Made by a program: the position numbers and the translations under genes. Shown one piece after another: positions 15,825 to 23,783 of a stretch of DNA of 33,928 nt (the first letter of the stretch is position 1; each line of letters begins with the position of its first letter). The DNA lies in the NCBI GenBank assembly GCA_049642465.1, contig JBAROV010000095.1:1-33928 (forward strand), written 5' to 3'. Under the pieces are notes generated by a model. The model was given only the letters and a program-made list of their open reading frames with translations. It ran no database searches and had not been told where the DNA came from. Origin of the DNA: CAWDPQ01 sp049642465 (GTDB lineage Bacteria > Acidobacteriota > Vicinamibacteria > Vicinamibacterales > 2-12-FULL-66-21).

Positions 15825-16791
15825 CTAAGTTCCTTCTGCGAATCTTCGCGTGCGATAACCGACGGCTGCCGACGTGAACGCATACGAGCCGCTACCCATT
15901 TCCTCAAGCGGTCGAATGATTCCTTGTAGCGACAGGTACGCGGCGGCGCGGATCGATCCTCCTAGGCCCCCAACCCAAAAGCGCGTCCATTTCAGCCAGA
16001 CTCGCGTGGTCCTCACCGCTATTGACCATAGCAGCGGCCAGCGTCGTCGCGTCCTCACTCGGATTCCAGTCTTGAAGTAGCGGATCCGTCACGATGAAGA
16101 AGGTAGCGGTCGGTGAGAGGTCCGAGAACCCGGCGGGCCCACATCCCATTGTCTTCAACAGCTCCACCAAACCCAGGTCCTCGAGCTCGCTCGCCGCACC
16201 ACCCAACCCCTCTGGCGTGAGCTCCAGTGCGTCAAGCAAGGCCTGCTGCTCCACGTACTCATGGTCCAGTCCTTCCTTCGAGTTCAGGTTTAAGAACGCG
16301 GCGAGGCGCTGCGCATGCGGCGATAGCCCTGCGTTCGGGAGCGGGCGCTCGCTGGCCCAATTGGGTGCTGCGCCAAGTGGCGGCTTACGCGAAATATCAT
16401 GGCAGACCTCGATCAGCTTGCGAGCACCGCTTTCGTACGGATCCAAAGACACCCACACGAGACCTCGTAAGGTTGCTGGCACATCCTCGGCACGGATTCC
16501 GAGCAGTACGGGAATCAGCCGGCACTTGCCGGAGATCCTGTTAACCATTGCAGCATCGAGCTCGATGTGCACCCACTCGGACGCGAGACTCGCCGTCGTT
16601 AGGAGAACGAGAAAGTGTGTCGCCCGGTCGACCCCCTCATCTATTCTGCGGCGCAGACTGTCCCCGGGTCTTAGTTCCCATTCCGCATACCAAACATCGA
16701 CTCCGTTATCTCGAAGGTCACGCGCGAGTCGACGCGCGATGTCTGCATCAACGGTGGAATGGCTAAGGAACCCAGCAGGTGGCCGCGTCAT
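15825..16791 (-). CDS. TIR-domain protein with C-terminal winged-helix modules, one-base frameshift near the 3' end
   Basis: Probable NAD-degrading effector of a defence cassette. From ATG 16791, residues 1-130 are a TIR domain: GFLSHSTVDADIARRLARDL, the loop VWYAEWELRPGDSL where NADase TIRs keep their catalytic Glu (E37 or E39), LVLLTTASLASEWVHIEL and RLIPVLL. Residues 155-235 look like a winged helix. As written the frame ends at 15904. Deleting one C of the run at 15967-15971 joins it to a frame ending at 15825 and gives GWGLGGSIRAAAYLSLQGII and GSGSYAFTSAAVGY, a second winged helix, for 321 aa in total. So the shift is a sequencing error or a recent mutation. The HEPN-like gene ends only 7 bases upstream. 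Upstream in-frame codons to 16968 overlap that gene and are not coding. Confidence 0.85.
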
Positions 16792-16798
16792 TGTGGAC

Positions 16799-17566
16799 CT
16801 AGATCTTGAGGACAGCGTTGTTGACCAGATCCGTGATGTACTCCTCAGCTTGAAGCTGATTGAAACTGATGCCTGAAGGATGAGCGGCAAGATTTCGCTT
16901 CGTGAGCTTCTCTGCAAGAACTTTCCCGACGTTCCCGCTCGTGATGTGTGCTGTACGACAAACGTCAAGCACTTGCGATTCCTTCAGTTCCGTCAGTTCG
17001 TCCTGAGTCGTAATTGGTGTCGCTTTGCCTACGCGTTTGGGCAACGCCGTATTGAAGTCGCTCAATCGGTTCTTGATGATGTGCACGCAGAGGTGGTCGT
17101 ACGCCAAATTCCACGACATCACAATCGCTGCGCGGAAGGCCTGGGTGCGAAAGCACCTGATGGCCTCGTCCAAGAAATCTCGTTCTGCGGCGTCCGACAG
17201 CTTCGCCGGAAGCTGACGCAGAAGTTCATGCACAACGATCGTTGCGGCGCGGTTGCCGTAGCGCGCATCCAGCTTTTCACGGAGCTTTCGTTCGAGATAG
17301 TACCCGCGGCCGTCGCGCAGGACTTCCCGAGTGCTCTTGTTGGCCAGAGCCGCGAGGAGTTGCGAAATGTTCGACGGCTGGACTGCGTGAAGAGTGTCGT
17401 AGCACTCTTTGAGATCGGCGACCGAAAAGCGGTCGCGTCCTTGATGGACATGGACATGCCAAGCCAAGAGCCGCACCTGATCGGTTTGGCTCCAGTTGTC
17501 AAATCCATCGACTCCGCGAATCCACGACGGCGCAGTCCCGGGTCGAGCGACGCAGAAGCTCCGCAA
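16799..17566 (-). CDS. winged-helix plus HEPN-like protein with RX4H motif, partner of the TIR protein
   Basis: 255 aa from a TTG at 17566. Residues about 25-105 (WSQTDQVRLLAWHVHVHQ, FSVADLKECYDTLHAVQPSN, VLRDGRGYYLERKLREKLD) resemble an N-terminal winged helix. Residues 110-255 are all-helical, with FRAAIVMSWNLAYDHLCVHI and K-R-N-L-A-A-H-P; R224-N225-x3-H229 is the RX4-6H signature of HEPN ribonucleases. A metal-independent RNase or toxin-like role is therefore likely but inferred. The TIR gene starts 7 bases after its stop, so they are translated together. There is no good ATG start: the 5' end may be truncated, shifted or use TTG. The operon promoter must lie in the about 115 bases between here and the tRNA. 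Confidence 0.75.
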   Translation of the reverse strand: MRSFCVARPGTAPSWIRGVDGFDNWSQTDQVRLLAWHVHVHQGRDRFSVADLKECYDTLHAVQPSNISQLLAALANKSTREVLRDGRGYYLERKLREKLDARYGNRAATIVVHELLRQLPAKLSDAAERDFLDEAIRCFRTQAFRAAIVMSWNLAYDHLCVHIIKNRLSDFNTALPKRVGKATPITTQDELTELKESQVLDVCRTAHITSGNVGKVLAEKLTKRNLAAHPSGISFNQLQAEEYITDLVNNAVLKI

Positions 17567-17649
17567 ATTTCGGTCGTCGCCTGCTCGCCCCGCTTTTCAA
17601 CCGCATGCGAGCGACAACTATCCTGACGCTGGGGGCCGGAATGAACTGT

Positions 17650-17677
17650 TACCCATGTGCCCGGAATAGACCCGCCA
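17650..17677. repeat. right copy of the CCCATGTG-containing motif beside tRNA-Pro
   Basis: Matches 15471-15498 at 23 of 28 positions. It directly abuts the 3' end of tRNA-Pro, giving the uninterrupted arrangement (motif, then tRNA) against which the two insertions at the left boundary can be read. Confidence 0.5.
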
Positions 17678-17681
17678 AGAT

Positions 17682-17758
17682 TGGTCGGGGCGAGTGGATT
17701 CGAACCACCGACCCCTCGGTCCCGAACCGAGTGCTCTACCAGGCTGAGCCACGCCCCG
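17682..17758 (-). tRNA. tRNA-Pro (anticodon CGG)
   Basis: A complete 77-base cloverleaf on the minus strand. The acceptor stem CGGGGCG pairs with CGCCCCG, followed by discriminator A and an encoded CCA (17682-17684). The D arm contains GGCTCAGCCTGGTAGAGC, the anticodon stem-loop is CTCGG-TTCGGGA-CCGAG (anticodon CGG, reads CCG), and the T arm has GGTTCGAATCC. It lies downstream of surE on the same strand and is the apparent integration target for the island at 15.6-17.7 kb. Confidence 0.96.
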
Positions 17759-17884
17759 ACAGGCGAGTTGTGCGCGGGAAGGTCCGACGGTCGGGAACCG
17801 CCGAACGGCCATTGTACCGCAGGTTGGACGAAAACCCCGAATCCTCCTCAGCGACCTGCGAATACCGCGCGGAAATCGGGGCGC

Positions 17885-18637
17885 TTATTCGACCTTCGCC
17901 GCGAGCGAGAGTTCTTCGATCGCGGAGAGCGCGGCGTGATCGGTCAGATCGGGCTGCAGCGGCGTGATTGAAACGTACCCGTCTTTCACCGCCTGGTAAT
18001 CCGATCGGTCGTGCGGCGTCCAGTTGTTCTGCCCTTCCTCGATCCAGTAATACGCGCGCCCGCGGGGATCCACCCGTTCGTCCACAACCGTCACATGATT
18101 GCGGCGCGCCTGGACCGTGATCCGGAAGCCCTTGGGACGCCCAGGCGGGACGTTCATATTAATAAAGGTGCGAGGTGGCAAGCCGCGGATCAGCACGGCC
18201 TCGGCGACCTGCGTTGCTGCCGCCGCCGCATGCTCGAAGTCGTATACGTCCAGACTGCGCTCGAGCGACACGGCAATAGCCGGAATCCCCAGCAGCGCTC
18301 CCTCGAGCGCCCCGGCTACGGTCCCCGAATAGGTCACATCGTCTCCGAGGTTGTATCCCTTGTTGATCCCGGACACGATGAGATCGGGCGCGCCGTTGAG
18401 GAGCTTTGCAATCGCGACGTTCACGCAGTCGGTTGGCGTGCCGTCCACTTCGTAGACGCGGGCCTCGAGCTGCTCGAGGCGCAGCGGCCGTCGCAGGGTC
18501 AGTGCGTGTCCAATGGCACTGGCCTCCACATGCGGCGCAACGATGATTGTGTCGCCGAGACGCGAGAGCGCACGCGCGAGCGCGTGAATGCCCTCGGAGC
18601 GGACACCATCATCGTTCGTGACGAGAATGCGTTTCAT
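17885..18637 (-). CDS. surE: 5'/3'-nucleotidase SurE
   Basis: Survival protein SurE, a divalent-metal-dependent nucleoside monophosphate phosphatase, 250 aa, the usual length. Metal ligands are visible: the TNDDG motif (D9, D10), S40 in the EASAIGHALTL segment and N92 in SGINKGYNLG. The family motif YSGTVAGALEG follows, then FINMNVPP and a C-terminal DGYVSITPLQPDLTD that contributes to the dimer. Start ATG 18637. The tRNA-Pro gene follows on the same strand after 126 bases. SurE is typically tied to stress survival and nucleotide pool balance. Confidence 0.97.
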   Translation of the reverse strand: MKRILVTNDDGVRSEGIHALARALSRLGDTIIVAPHVEASAIGHALTLRRPLRLEQLEARVYEVDGTPTDCVNVAIAKLLNGAPDLIVSGINKGYNLGDDVTYSGTVAGALEGALLGIPAIAVSLERSLDVYDFEHAAAAATQVAEAVLIRGLPPRTFINMNVPPGRPKGFRITVQARRNHVTVVDERVDPRGRAYYWIEEGQNNWTPHDRSDYQAVKDGYVSITPLQPDLTDHAALSAIEELSLAAKVE

Positions 18638-18771
18638 ATCAGGTGCAGACGAGGCGGGGAGAGAGACAAGTATAGCAGGGATGCGGCGCCTGCTGCCGCT
18701 GCGCAGAACGGCACTCGCTTTCAGCGAGCGACGTCGGCCGGACGATGTTCAACGCATTGCCTGCGGCATGC

Positions 18772-18824
18772 ACGAAGACCACGAAGAGACGAAGAACTGA
18801 ACTTCGTCCCTTCGTGTCCTTCGT
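18772..18824. repeat. long imperfect hairpin upstream of surE
   Basis: Arms 18772-18794 and 18802-18824 pair at 20 of 23 positions around a 7-base loop (AACTGAA). The arms are made of iterated ACGAAG/CTTCGT units. It lies between the hsp20 stop and the surE start (both minus strand), so it could end or protect the hsp20 transcript. It lacks a U-tract, so it is not a classical terminator. Confidence 0.7.
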
Positions 18825-18868
18825 CCCTCGACGAAGCTTGGGACGACCCTGAGCTTGTCGAAGGGTCG
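18825..18868. repeat. second inverted repeat containing CCCTGAGCTTGTCGAAGGG
   Basis: Immediately after the previous hairpin, a CCCTCGACGAAGCTTGGG-like arm faces CCCTGAGCTTGTCGAAGGG with small mismatches and an indel. The right arm resembles a short repeat common in intergenic DNA of many high-GC bacteria (from memory). It lies 29 bases after the hsp20 stop. Confidence 0.5.
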
Positions 18869-18896
18869 TGAATCGCCGTCAGCGAGTCCAGCCGGA

Positions 18897-19499
18897 CTAC
18901 TTCCGCTGCTCGCTCTGACTGCCCCTTTGCTGCGTGCTGCCTTCGCCGATCTCGATGCGGCGTCCGCGTCGCACTTCCTGAGATGGCGCCTGAATCACAA
19001 TCTCGAGCACGCCATCCTTGAAGTTCGCTTTCGCACTTTCACTGACGGCCCCTTCTGGAAGCGGGACGAGGCGATAGAAACTGCCGTAGCTTCGCTCGCT
19101 TCGGAACACGCCTTCGCGCTCCTCTTCGTGATCGTATTTCCGTTCGCCACGGATCGTCAGCGCTTCGTCGCCCACCTCCACGGTGAGATCGTTGCGCGAG
19201 AGCCCGGGCACATCCGCGCGGACGATAAACTCGTTGCCCCGCTGGAACGCTTCGATGGCTGGGGTCCAGTCCATCCGTTGGCGTTCGGCGACAGGCGCGC
19301 CCCACCCCTGACCAAAGCCGAACCCGCCGAAGAGACGATCGAAGTCATCCTGGATTCGACGCATCATCGCAAAGGGACCGGCTTCAAAGAGATCGAACGG
19401 GTCGCGGCGGGCGAGGCCGCGGCTGGATTCAGACGAGCGTGACAGCCCGCGCTCGGACTGTGAGCGCTCGCTGGTTTCCGTACTGCGTTTCTCGGCCAT
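18897..19499 (-). CDS. Hsp20/alpha-crystallin family small heat-shock protein
   Basis: ATP-independent holdase chaperone, 200 aa from ATG 19499. A Ser/Arg/Glu-rich N-terminal arm (1-55) with FDLFEAGPFAMMRRIQDDFDRLF precedes the alpha-crystallin domain (about 80-175): WTPAIEAF, FIVRADVPGLSRNDLTVEV, LTIRGERK, SYGSFYRLVPLP and the family signature AKANFKDGVLEIVI. The polar C-terminus lacks a clear I-x-I/V motif. A strong AGGAGGT lies 6 bases before ATG 19499; the longer frame to 19568 has no such site. A perfect 7-N9-7 inverted repeat sits upstream and may be a heat-shock operator. It fits the chaperone operon about 5 kb away. Confidence 0.95.
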   Translation of the reverse strand: MAEKRSTETSERSQSERGLSRSSESSRGLARRDPFDLFEAGPFAMMRRIQDDFDRLFGGFGFGQGWGAPVAERQRMDWTPAIEAFQRGNEFIVRADVPGLSRNDLTVEVGDEALTIRGERKYDHEEEREGVFRSERSYGSFYRLVPLPEGAVSESAKANFKDGVLEIVIQAPSQEVRRGRRIEIGEGSTQQRGSQSEQRK

Positions 19500-19557
19500 A
19501 CCTACCTCCTGACTGGATGTTTCTTGGGTACGTCTTGGCGTGCAAGTGAGACGCCAG

Positions 19558-19580
19558 TTGCGATTCACTGATTATCGCAA
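19558..19580. promoter_or_regulatory. inverted repeat TTGCGAT-N9-ATCGCAA upstream of hsp20
   Basis: A perfect 7-bp inverted repeat with a 9-base spacer lies 58-81 bases before the hsp20 ATG. The spacing equals that of CIRCE (9-N9-9) but the sequence differs, and it does not match the HAIR-like site at hspR. It could be an operator; no second copy was found by eye. Confidence 0.4.
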
Positions 19581-19674
19581 TGCAGTGGCGGGTTCGCAGG
19601 CTCTCGGCGTTCGATCCGGCAACGGATGTGTCACGCGGGAATACAGACGGCTGCAGTTCGTGTGAACGAGCCAG

Positions 19675-20910
19675 TCAATGTGCGGGAGTTGGCCGCGGGC
19701 CCACGAGATACAAAAGCACAGTCGCGAGTCCCGCCAGAACAGCGCCAGTGGAAAACGCAGCCGGAGGCGAGACGCGCGTCCAAATTGCGCCGAAGAGCAG
19801 GCTCGCCGCCAGGCTGCCGAGTCCGAGCACCGCGTTGTAGACGCCAAAGGCCGTGCCGCGAACCGCCGGCGCCGCAAGATCCGCCACCCACGCCCTTTCG
19901 ACACCCTCTGTCAGCCCGAAGTACAAACCGTAGATGAGGAACACGGCGATGACGATCGCCGGCGCGTTGAATACGGCGAACGCCCCATACACAGCCGCAT
20001 AGACAGCCCAGCCGAGCGCGATGACATGGCGGCGGCCGAGTCGATCGGAGAGATGTCCCCCGGCCACAGAAGCGGTGCTCTTGACGACGTGGAGAGCCGA
20101 CCACAGCAGTGGGATCCAGAACGTCGCCACACCGAGGTCGCTCAGCCGCAGCAGGAGAAACGCGTCGCTGGCATTGCCGAGGCTGAAAACCAGAATCACG
20201 AGGAAGGCGCGATACAAGTCGCGCGGGAGGCCGAGGAAACCGCCAGCGGCCACCGTTACCCACATCCGCGTCGATCCGTCCGGTGTGGGAGTAAGGGGTT
20301 GGGATTTGCGAGTTGTCGTCGGCTCAGGAACCCTCGCCAGAATGATGATGACAATGACGCCCGGGATGATCGTGAGCGCGAAAAGCGTGCGGTACTCACC
20401 CGGATAAAAGTACAGAAATGCTGACGCGAGCAGTGGACCAAGAACGGCCCCGGCGTGATCCATGGCGCGGTGAAATCCGTACACGAGGCCACGGTTCGCC
20501 GTGCCGGCGAACACCGCCAGCATCGCGTCGCGGGGCGCGCCTCTGATGCCCTTGCCCAGCCGATCGGCGAATCGCACACCCAGAACCTGCGGCCACCCTG
20601 TCGTGAAGGCAATGAGCGGCCGGACGGCGGAAGACAATCCATATCCGGCGAGGACGAGACGCTTGGGTGCGCCAGTCTTGTCGGCAAAGTATCCGGACCA
20701 GATCTTGAGCACGCTATTGGCCGCCTCTGCGGTGCCCTCGATGATCCCGAGTGACATCGCGCCCGCGCCAAGCACCCGGGTCAAAAAGATCGGAAGCAGT
20801 GGATAAACAATCTCACTCGCAGTGTCGGTGAAGAAGCTGACCCAGCCAAGCAGCCAGACTGGTCGTGGAAGGTTGAAGAGTGTTTTCAACGCGTCATTAT
20901 AATTGCCCAA
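19675..20910 (-). CDS. major facilitator superfamily transporter
   Basis: Inner-membrane MFS permease of 411 aa with about 12 hydrophobic helices split by a hydrophilic loop near residue 200 (TTTRKSQPLTPTPDG). The cytoplasmic loop motif DRLGKGIRGAPRDA (about 115-128) is characteristic of this MFS subgroup, and a second loop GGHLSDRLGRRHV corresponds to the motif-A position of the second half. The transported compound cannot be named. The frame opens with TTG at 20910 (GAGGG 5 bases upstream); another TTG at 20889 is possible. It is divergent from hemH with almost no spacing, so promoters overlap the two 5' ends. Confidence 0.9.
   Translation of the reverse strand: MGNYNDALKTLFNLPRPVWLLGWVSFFTDTASEIVYPLLPIFLTRVLGAGAMSLGIIEGTAEAANSVLKIWSGYFADKTGAPKRLVLAGYGLSSAVRPLIAFTTGWPQVLGVRFADRLGKGIRGAPRDAMLAVFAGTANRGLVYGFHRAMDHAGAVLGPLLASAFLYFYPGEYRTLFALTIIPGVIVIIILARVPEPTTTRKSQPLTPTPDGSTRMWVTVAAGGFLGLPRDLYRAFLVILVFSLGNASDAFLLLRLSDLGVATFWIPLLWSALHVVKSTASVAGGHLSDRLGRRHVIALGWAVYAAVYGAFAVFNAPAIVIAVFLIYGLYFGLTEGVERAWVADLAAPAVRGTAFGVYNAVLGLGSLAASLLFGAIWTRVSPPAAFSTGAVLAGLATVLLYLVGPRPTPAH
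20873..20903 (+). promoter_or_regulatory. candidate sigma70-type promoter for hemH
   Basis: TTGAAG (20873-20878) and a perfect TATAAT (20898-20903) with a 19-base spacer. A start point about 7 bases on would be near 20910, only a few bases before the hemH GTG at 20913, giving a leaderless or near-leaderless message. The -10 lies in the palindrome ATTATAAT (20896-20903), which reads TATAAT on the minus strand as well. Confidence 0.5.
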
Positions 20911-20912
20911 GC

Positions 20913-21902
20913 GTGCCCTCTTCGTTCGACGCCGTCCTCATCATCGCGTTTGGCGGTCCCGCAGGGCCCTCGGACGTGATGCCCTTTCTTGAAAACGTCG
21001 TGAGAGGACGCCGCGTGCCGCGGTCGCGCCTGCTCGAGGTCGCCGAGCATTACGCGATCTTCAACGGTGTCTCTCCCATCACCGAATGCACGCGGCGACA
21101 GGCCGCGGGTTTGCAGGATTGCCTCCGTCGGGCATCCCTCGATCTTCCCGTCTACGTCGGGATGCGCAACTGGCACCCCTTTTTGGCCGACACGTTGACC
21201 GAGATGGCGAGCCACGGTGTGAGACGTGCGATTGCGTTCATCGCGGCGCCGCACCGCAGCTATTCGAGCTGCGCGCAGTATCGTGAGAATGTGCGAGACG
21301 CGAAAGCACATCTTCGAAGGACCGGCTTGCCGGACATCGACGTGCTCTACGTGAGCGACTGGCATGCGCATCCGCGCTATGTCGCGGCGTGTGCCGAGCG
21401 TGCGCTCGCGGCAATCGCCACGCAGCCACCGTTACTCGCCGCCGGGGCGCAGCTGGTGTTCACGGCGCACAGCATTCCTGAGTCCCAGGCGGCACGTTAT
21501 CCGTATCGAGCGCAGTTCGAAGAGACGGCGCGCCTGGTGAGTGAAGCCGTCGCACGCGAAGATGGCGTGCGGCGCTCGTATGCCTGCGTCTACCAGAGCC
21601 GCAGCGGCCGGCCTGAGGATCCGTGGCTTGGTCCTGATGTTTCGGAATACCTCGCCGATGCGGCGACACACGGGCTGCAGGCAGCTGTGCTCTGCCCCAT
21701 CGGGTTTATCTGCGACCACATCGAGGTCCTGTTCGACCTGGACGTCGAAGCTGCCCAGACCTGCCGCGACGTCGGCCTTTCGATGACGCGTGCGGCGGCC
21801 GTCAACGATCATCCGCGGTTTCTGGACATGATGGCGGATGTGGTTATCCAGGTATCGCGGCGGTACGAGCGCGGGGTTCCGCTTGCACTTTTACATATTT
21901 AA
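20913..21902 (+). CDS. hemH: ferrochelatase (haem biosynthesis)
   Basis: Inserts Fe2+ into a porphyrin in the last part of haem synthesis; about 329 aa. The start FDAVLIIAFGGPAGPSDVMPFLENV matches the family N-terminus. The catalytic His is H186 in FTAHSIPE and the metal-site Glu is E271 in PIGFICDHIEVLFDLD. QSRSGRPEDPWLGPDV is the conserved QSxxGxxxWLxPD segment. Start GTG 20913 is preferred over an ATG at 20880 that would add residues not expected in the family and lie upstream of the likely transcription start. Whether it acts on protoporphyrin or coproporphyrin cannot be told from these motifs. Confidence 0.95.
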   Translation: MPSSFDAVLIIAFGGPAGPSDVMPFLENVVRGRRVPRSRLLEVAEHYAIFNGVSPITECTRRQAAGLQDCLRRASLDLPVYVGMRNWHPFLADTLTEMASHGVRRAIAFIAAPHRSYSSCAQYRENVRDAKAHLRRTGLPDIDVLYVSDWHAHPRYVAACAERALAAIATQPPLLAAGAQLVFTAHSIPESQAARYPYRAQFEETARLVSEAVAREDGVRRSYACVYQSRSGRPEDPWLGPDVSEYLADAATHGLQAAVLCPIGFICDHIEVLFDLDVEAAQTCRDVGLSMTRAAAVNDHPRFLDMMADVVIQVSRRYERGVPLALLHI

Positions 21903-21968
21903 CCCGCCTCACGATTCTCGGGCATGGCACAATTCCCAAAGCACTTCCCCGCTCCCGAGGCTTTGCAT

Positions 21969-23771
21969 ATGTGTAGTTCCAGAACGCTTCGCGTCGCGTT
22001 GCTCCTGACCTTTCTCGGCGCGATGGCCCCCGCCGAGGCTCGCCAACAGATCGTGATCACGGGACCACCAGGCGACATTCAGTTGCCGGGCATGCCGGGT
22101 GCCCGGCAGTTCAAGACCGGAACGGGTCGCCTCCGCGGCAGGGTTGTCGCCGCGGAAACGGGTACGCCGATTCGCCGTGCGCAGGTGCGCATCAGCGGAC
22201 CTGACATCGGGTCGAAAGCCGCGCTGACCGACGCCGAAGGGCGTTACGAATTTCGAGACTTGCCTGCCGGCCGGTTCTCCTTGAGTGCGACAAAGTCCGG
22301 CTACGTCAGTGTCCAGTACGGCCAGACGCGGCCTTTCGAACAAGGACGACAAATCGAACTCGCAGACAAGCAGGTGCTCGACAAAGCGGACATCAACATG
22401 CCGCGCGGGAGCGTCATTTCCGGCCGCATCGTCGACGAGTTCGGCGAACCCGTTGCTGATGCCATGGTCACGGCGATGCGGCAAACGTGGATGGGCGGGA
22501 GACGACGTCTCGTGCCGGCGGGTCGAATGAGTCAGACCAACGATCTGGGGCAGTACCGGATGTACGGGCTGCCGCCAGGTGATTACTTCGTCAGCGCGAC
22601 CCTCCGCAATGCCGAGACCATGATCTTCGATGTGATGGGGGCCACGGGCGGGCCCACCGGGTCGAATCCCGGCTCCGGTTACGCGCCGACGTACTATCCC
22701 GGCACCCCCTCCGCCTCCGAAGCGCAGAAGGTTGTCGTGGCGCTCGGTCAGGAGGCGCAACAGACAGATTTCGCGCTGCTGCCGGTTCGCCTGGCCAAGG
22801 TTTCAGGCATGGTTGTCAGTGCCGACGGTAAGCCGGTTGAGACCGCAATGGTCAATCTGCTCCCTGCCAGCCGCAGCGGCGATATCGGCATGATGATGAT
22901 GGGAGCGTCCGCTCGCACCACCAAAGACGGGCTGTTCACACTGAATGGCGTCGCACCCGGCGAGTACACGCTCAACGCGCGCTCAATGCGCATCCAGACC
23001 TCCGATGCGGGCGGCAACATGACGTTCACGGCAACGATCGGTGGCCCGGGCGGCGATGATGCGGAGTTTGCGTCGCTGCCGTTGACGGTGGCCGGGGAGG
23101 ACATCGCCAATGTCGCCGTGGTGACGACGAAAGGATCGACCGCGGCGGGACGATTGTCTTTTGAGAGCGGTTCGAAGCCAGCGAATATCCAGTCGATCCG
23201 AATCAACGCAACGCCTGATCTGTCCGATGGTCCCATCATGGTCGGGGCAAGCGGCGGCACCGCCAAAGCGGACGGCACGTTCGAACTGAAAGGCCTCGCC
23301 GGCCACCGAATCATTCGCGTGGGGAACCTGCCGCAAGGATGGGCGCTCAAGTCGGTCCGGGTGAACGGAACCGACGTGACCGATTCCGGGGTGGATTTCA
23401 AGGCCGGTGAGCAACTCTCGAATCTGGAGATCGTGCTGACGTCGAAGACCACCGAGATTACCGGCGGCGTGACAACGGCCAACGGCGAACTGACGAGGGA
23501 CTACACCGTCGTGGTGTTCTCGGACGACCCCGACCACTGGACCTTCCCGATGTCGCGCTGGGTTGCGGGCGCACGGCCGGATCAAGACGGCCGCTTCAAA
23601 ATCAGCAACATGCCTCCGGGCACCTACTATGCTGTGGCCCTCGACTACATCGAGTCCGGAGCCTGGGGCGATCCGGATCTGCTCGATCGGCTGAAGACCC
23701 GTGCAAAGCGCTTCACGCTTGCCGAAGGGCAAACAGAAACGCTGGATCTGAAGATCACGGAAGGATCGTGA
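21969..23771 (+). CDS. secreted protein with repeated carboxypeptidase-regulatory-like (CnaB-type) domains
   Basis: 600 aa from ATG 21969 (GAGG 9 bases upstream); an in-frame ATG at 21924 would add residues before the signal peptide. The signal peptide is about 1-26 (LRVALLLTFLGAMAPAEA). At least three beta-sandwich modules follow, each with G-x-V/I-x-G-R-V, a D/E-G-R-Y-x-F/L step and LP(A/P)G-x-(F/Y): GRLRGRVV to LPAGRFSLSA, SVISGRIVDEFGEPVADAMV to LPPGDYFVSA, and AKVSGMVVSADGKPV to APGEYTLNA. A last module ends NMPPGTYYAVALDY. No TonB-dependent barrel is attached, so it is a free secreted or outer-surface protein. Ligand unknown. Confidence 0.85.
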   Translation: MCSSRTLRVALLLTFLGAMAPAEARQQIVITGPPGDIQLPGMPGARQFKTGTGRLRGRVVAAETGTPIRRAQVRISGPDIGSKAALTDAEGRYEFRDLPAGRFSLSATKSGYVSVQYGQTRPFEQGRQIELADKQVLDKADINMPRGSVISGRIVDEFGEPVADAMVTAMRQTWMGGRRRLVPAGRMSQTNDLGQYRMYGLPPGDYFVSATLRNAETMIFDVMGATGGPTGSNPGSGYAPTYYPGTPSASEAQKVVVALGQEAQQTDFALLPVRLAKVSGMVVSADGKPVETAMVNLLPASRSGDIGMMMMGASARTTKDGLFTLNGVAPGEYTLNARSMRIQTSDAGGNMTFTATIGGPGGDDAEFASLPLTVAGEDIANVAVVTTKGSTAAGRLSFESGSKPANIQSIRINATPDLSDGPIMVGASGGTAKADGTFELKGLAGHRIIRVGNLPQGWALKSVRVNGTDVTDSGVDFKAGEQLSNLEIVLTSKTTEITGGVTTANGELTRDYTVVVFSDDPDHWTFPMSRWVAGARPDQDGRFKISNMPPGTYYAVALDYIESGAWGDPDLLDRLKTRAKRFTLAEGQTETLDLKITEGS

Positions 23772-23783
23772 TCGACACACCCA

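Noticed and set aside
16094..16876. 260-codon plus-strand frame opposite the TIR gene
   Set aside because: The TIR motifs lie on the minus strand; the plus frame is serine-rich and low in structure.
17605..17967. Reading frames across the tRNA on both strands (GEWIRTTDP- and GVAQPGRALGSG-type peptides)
   Set aside because: These are well-known spurious translations of tRNA-Pro and its flank, not proteins.
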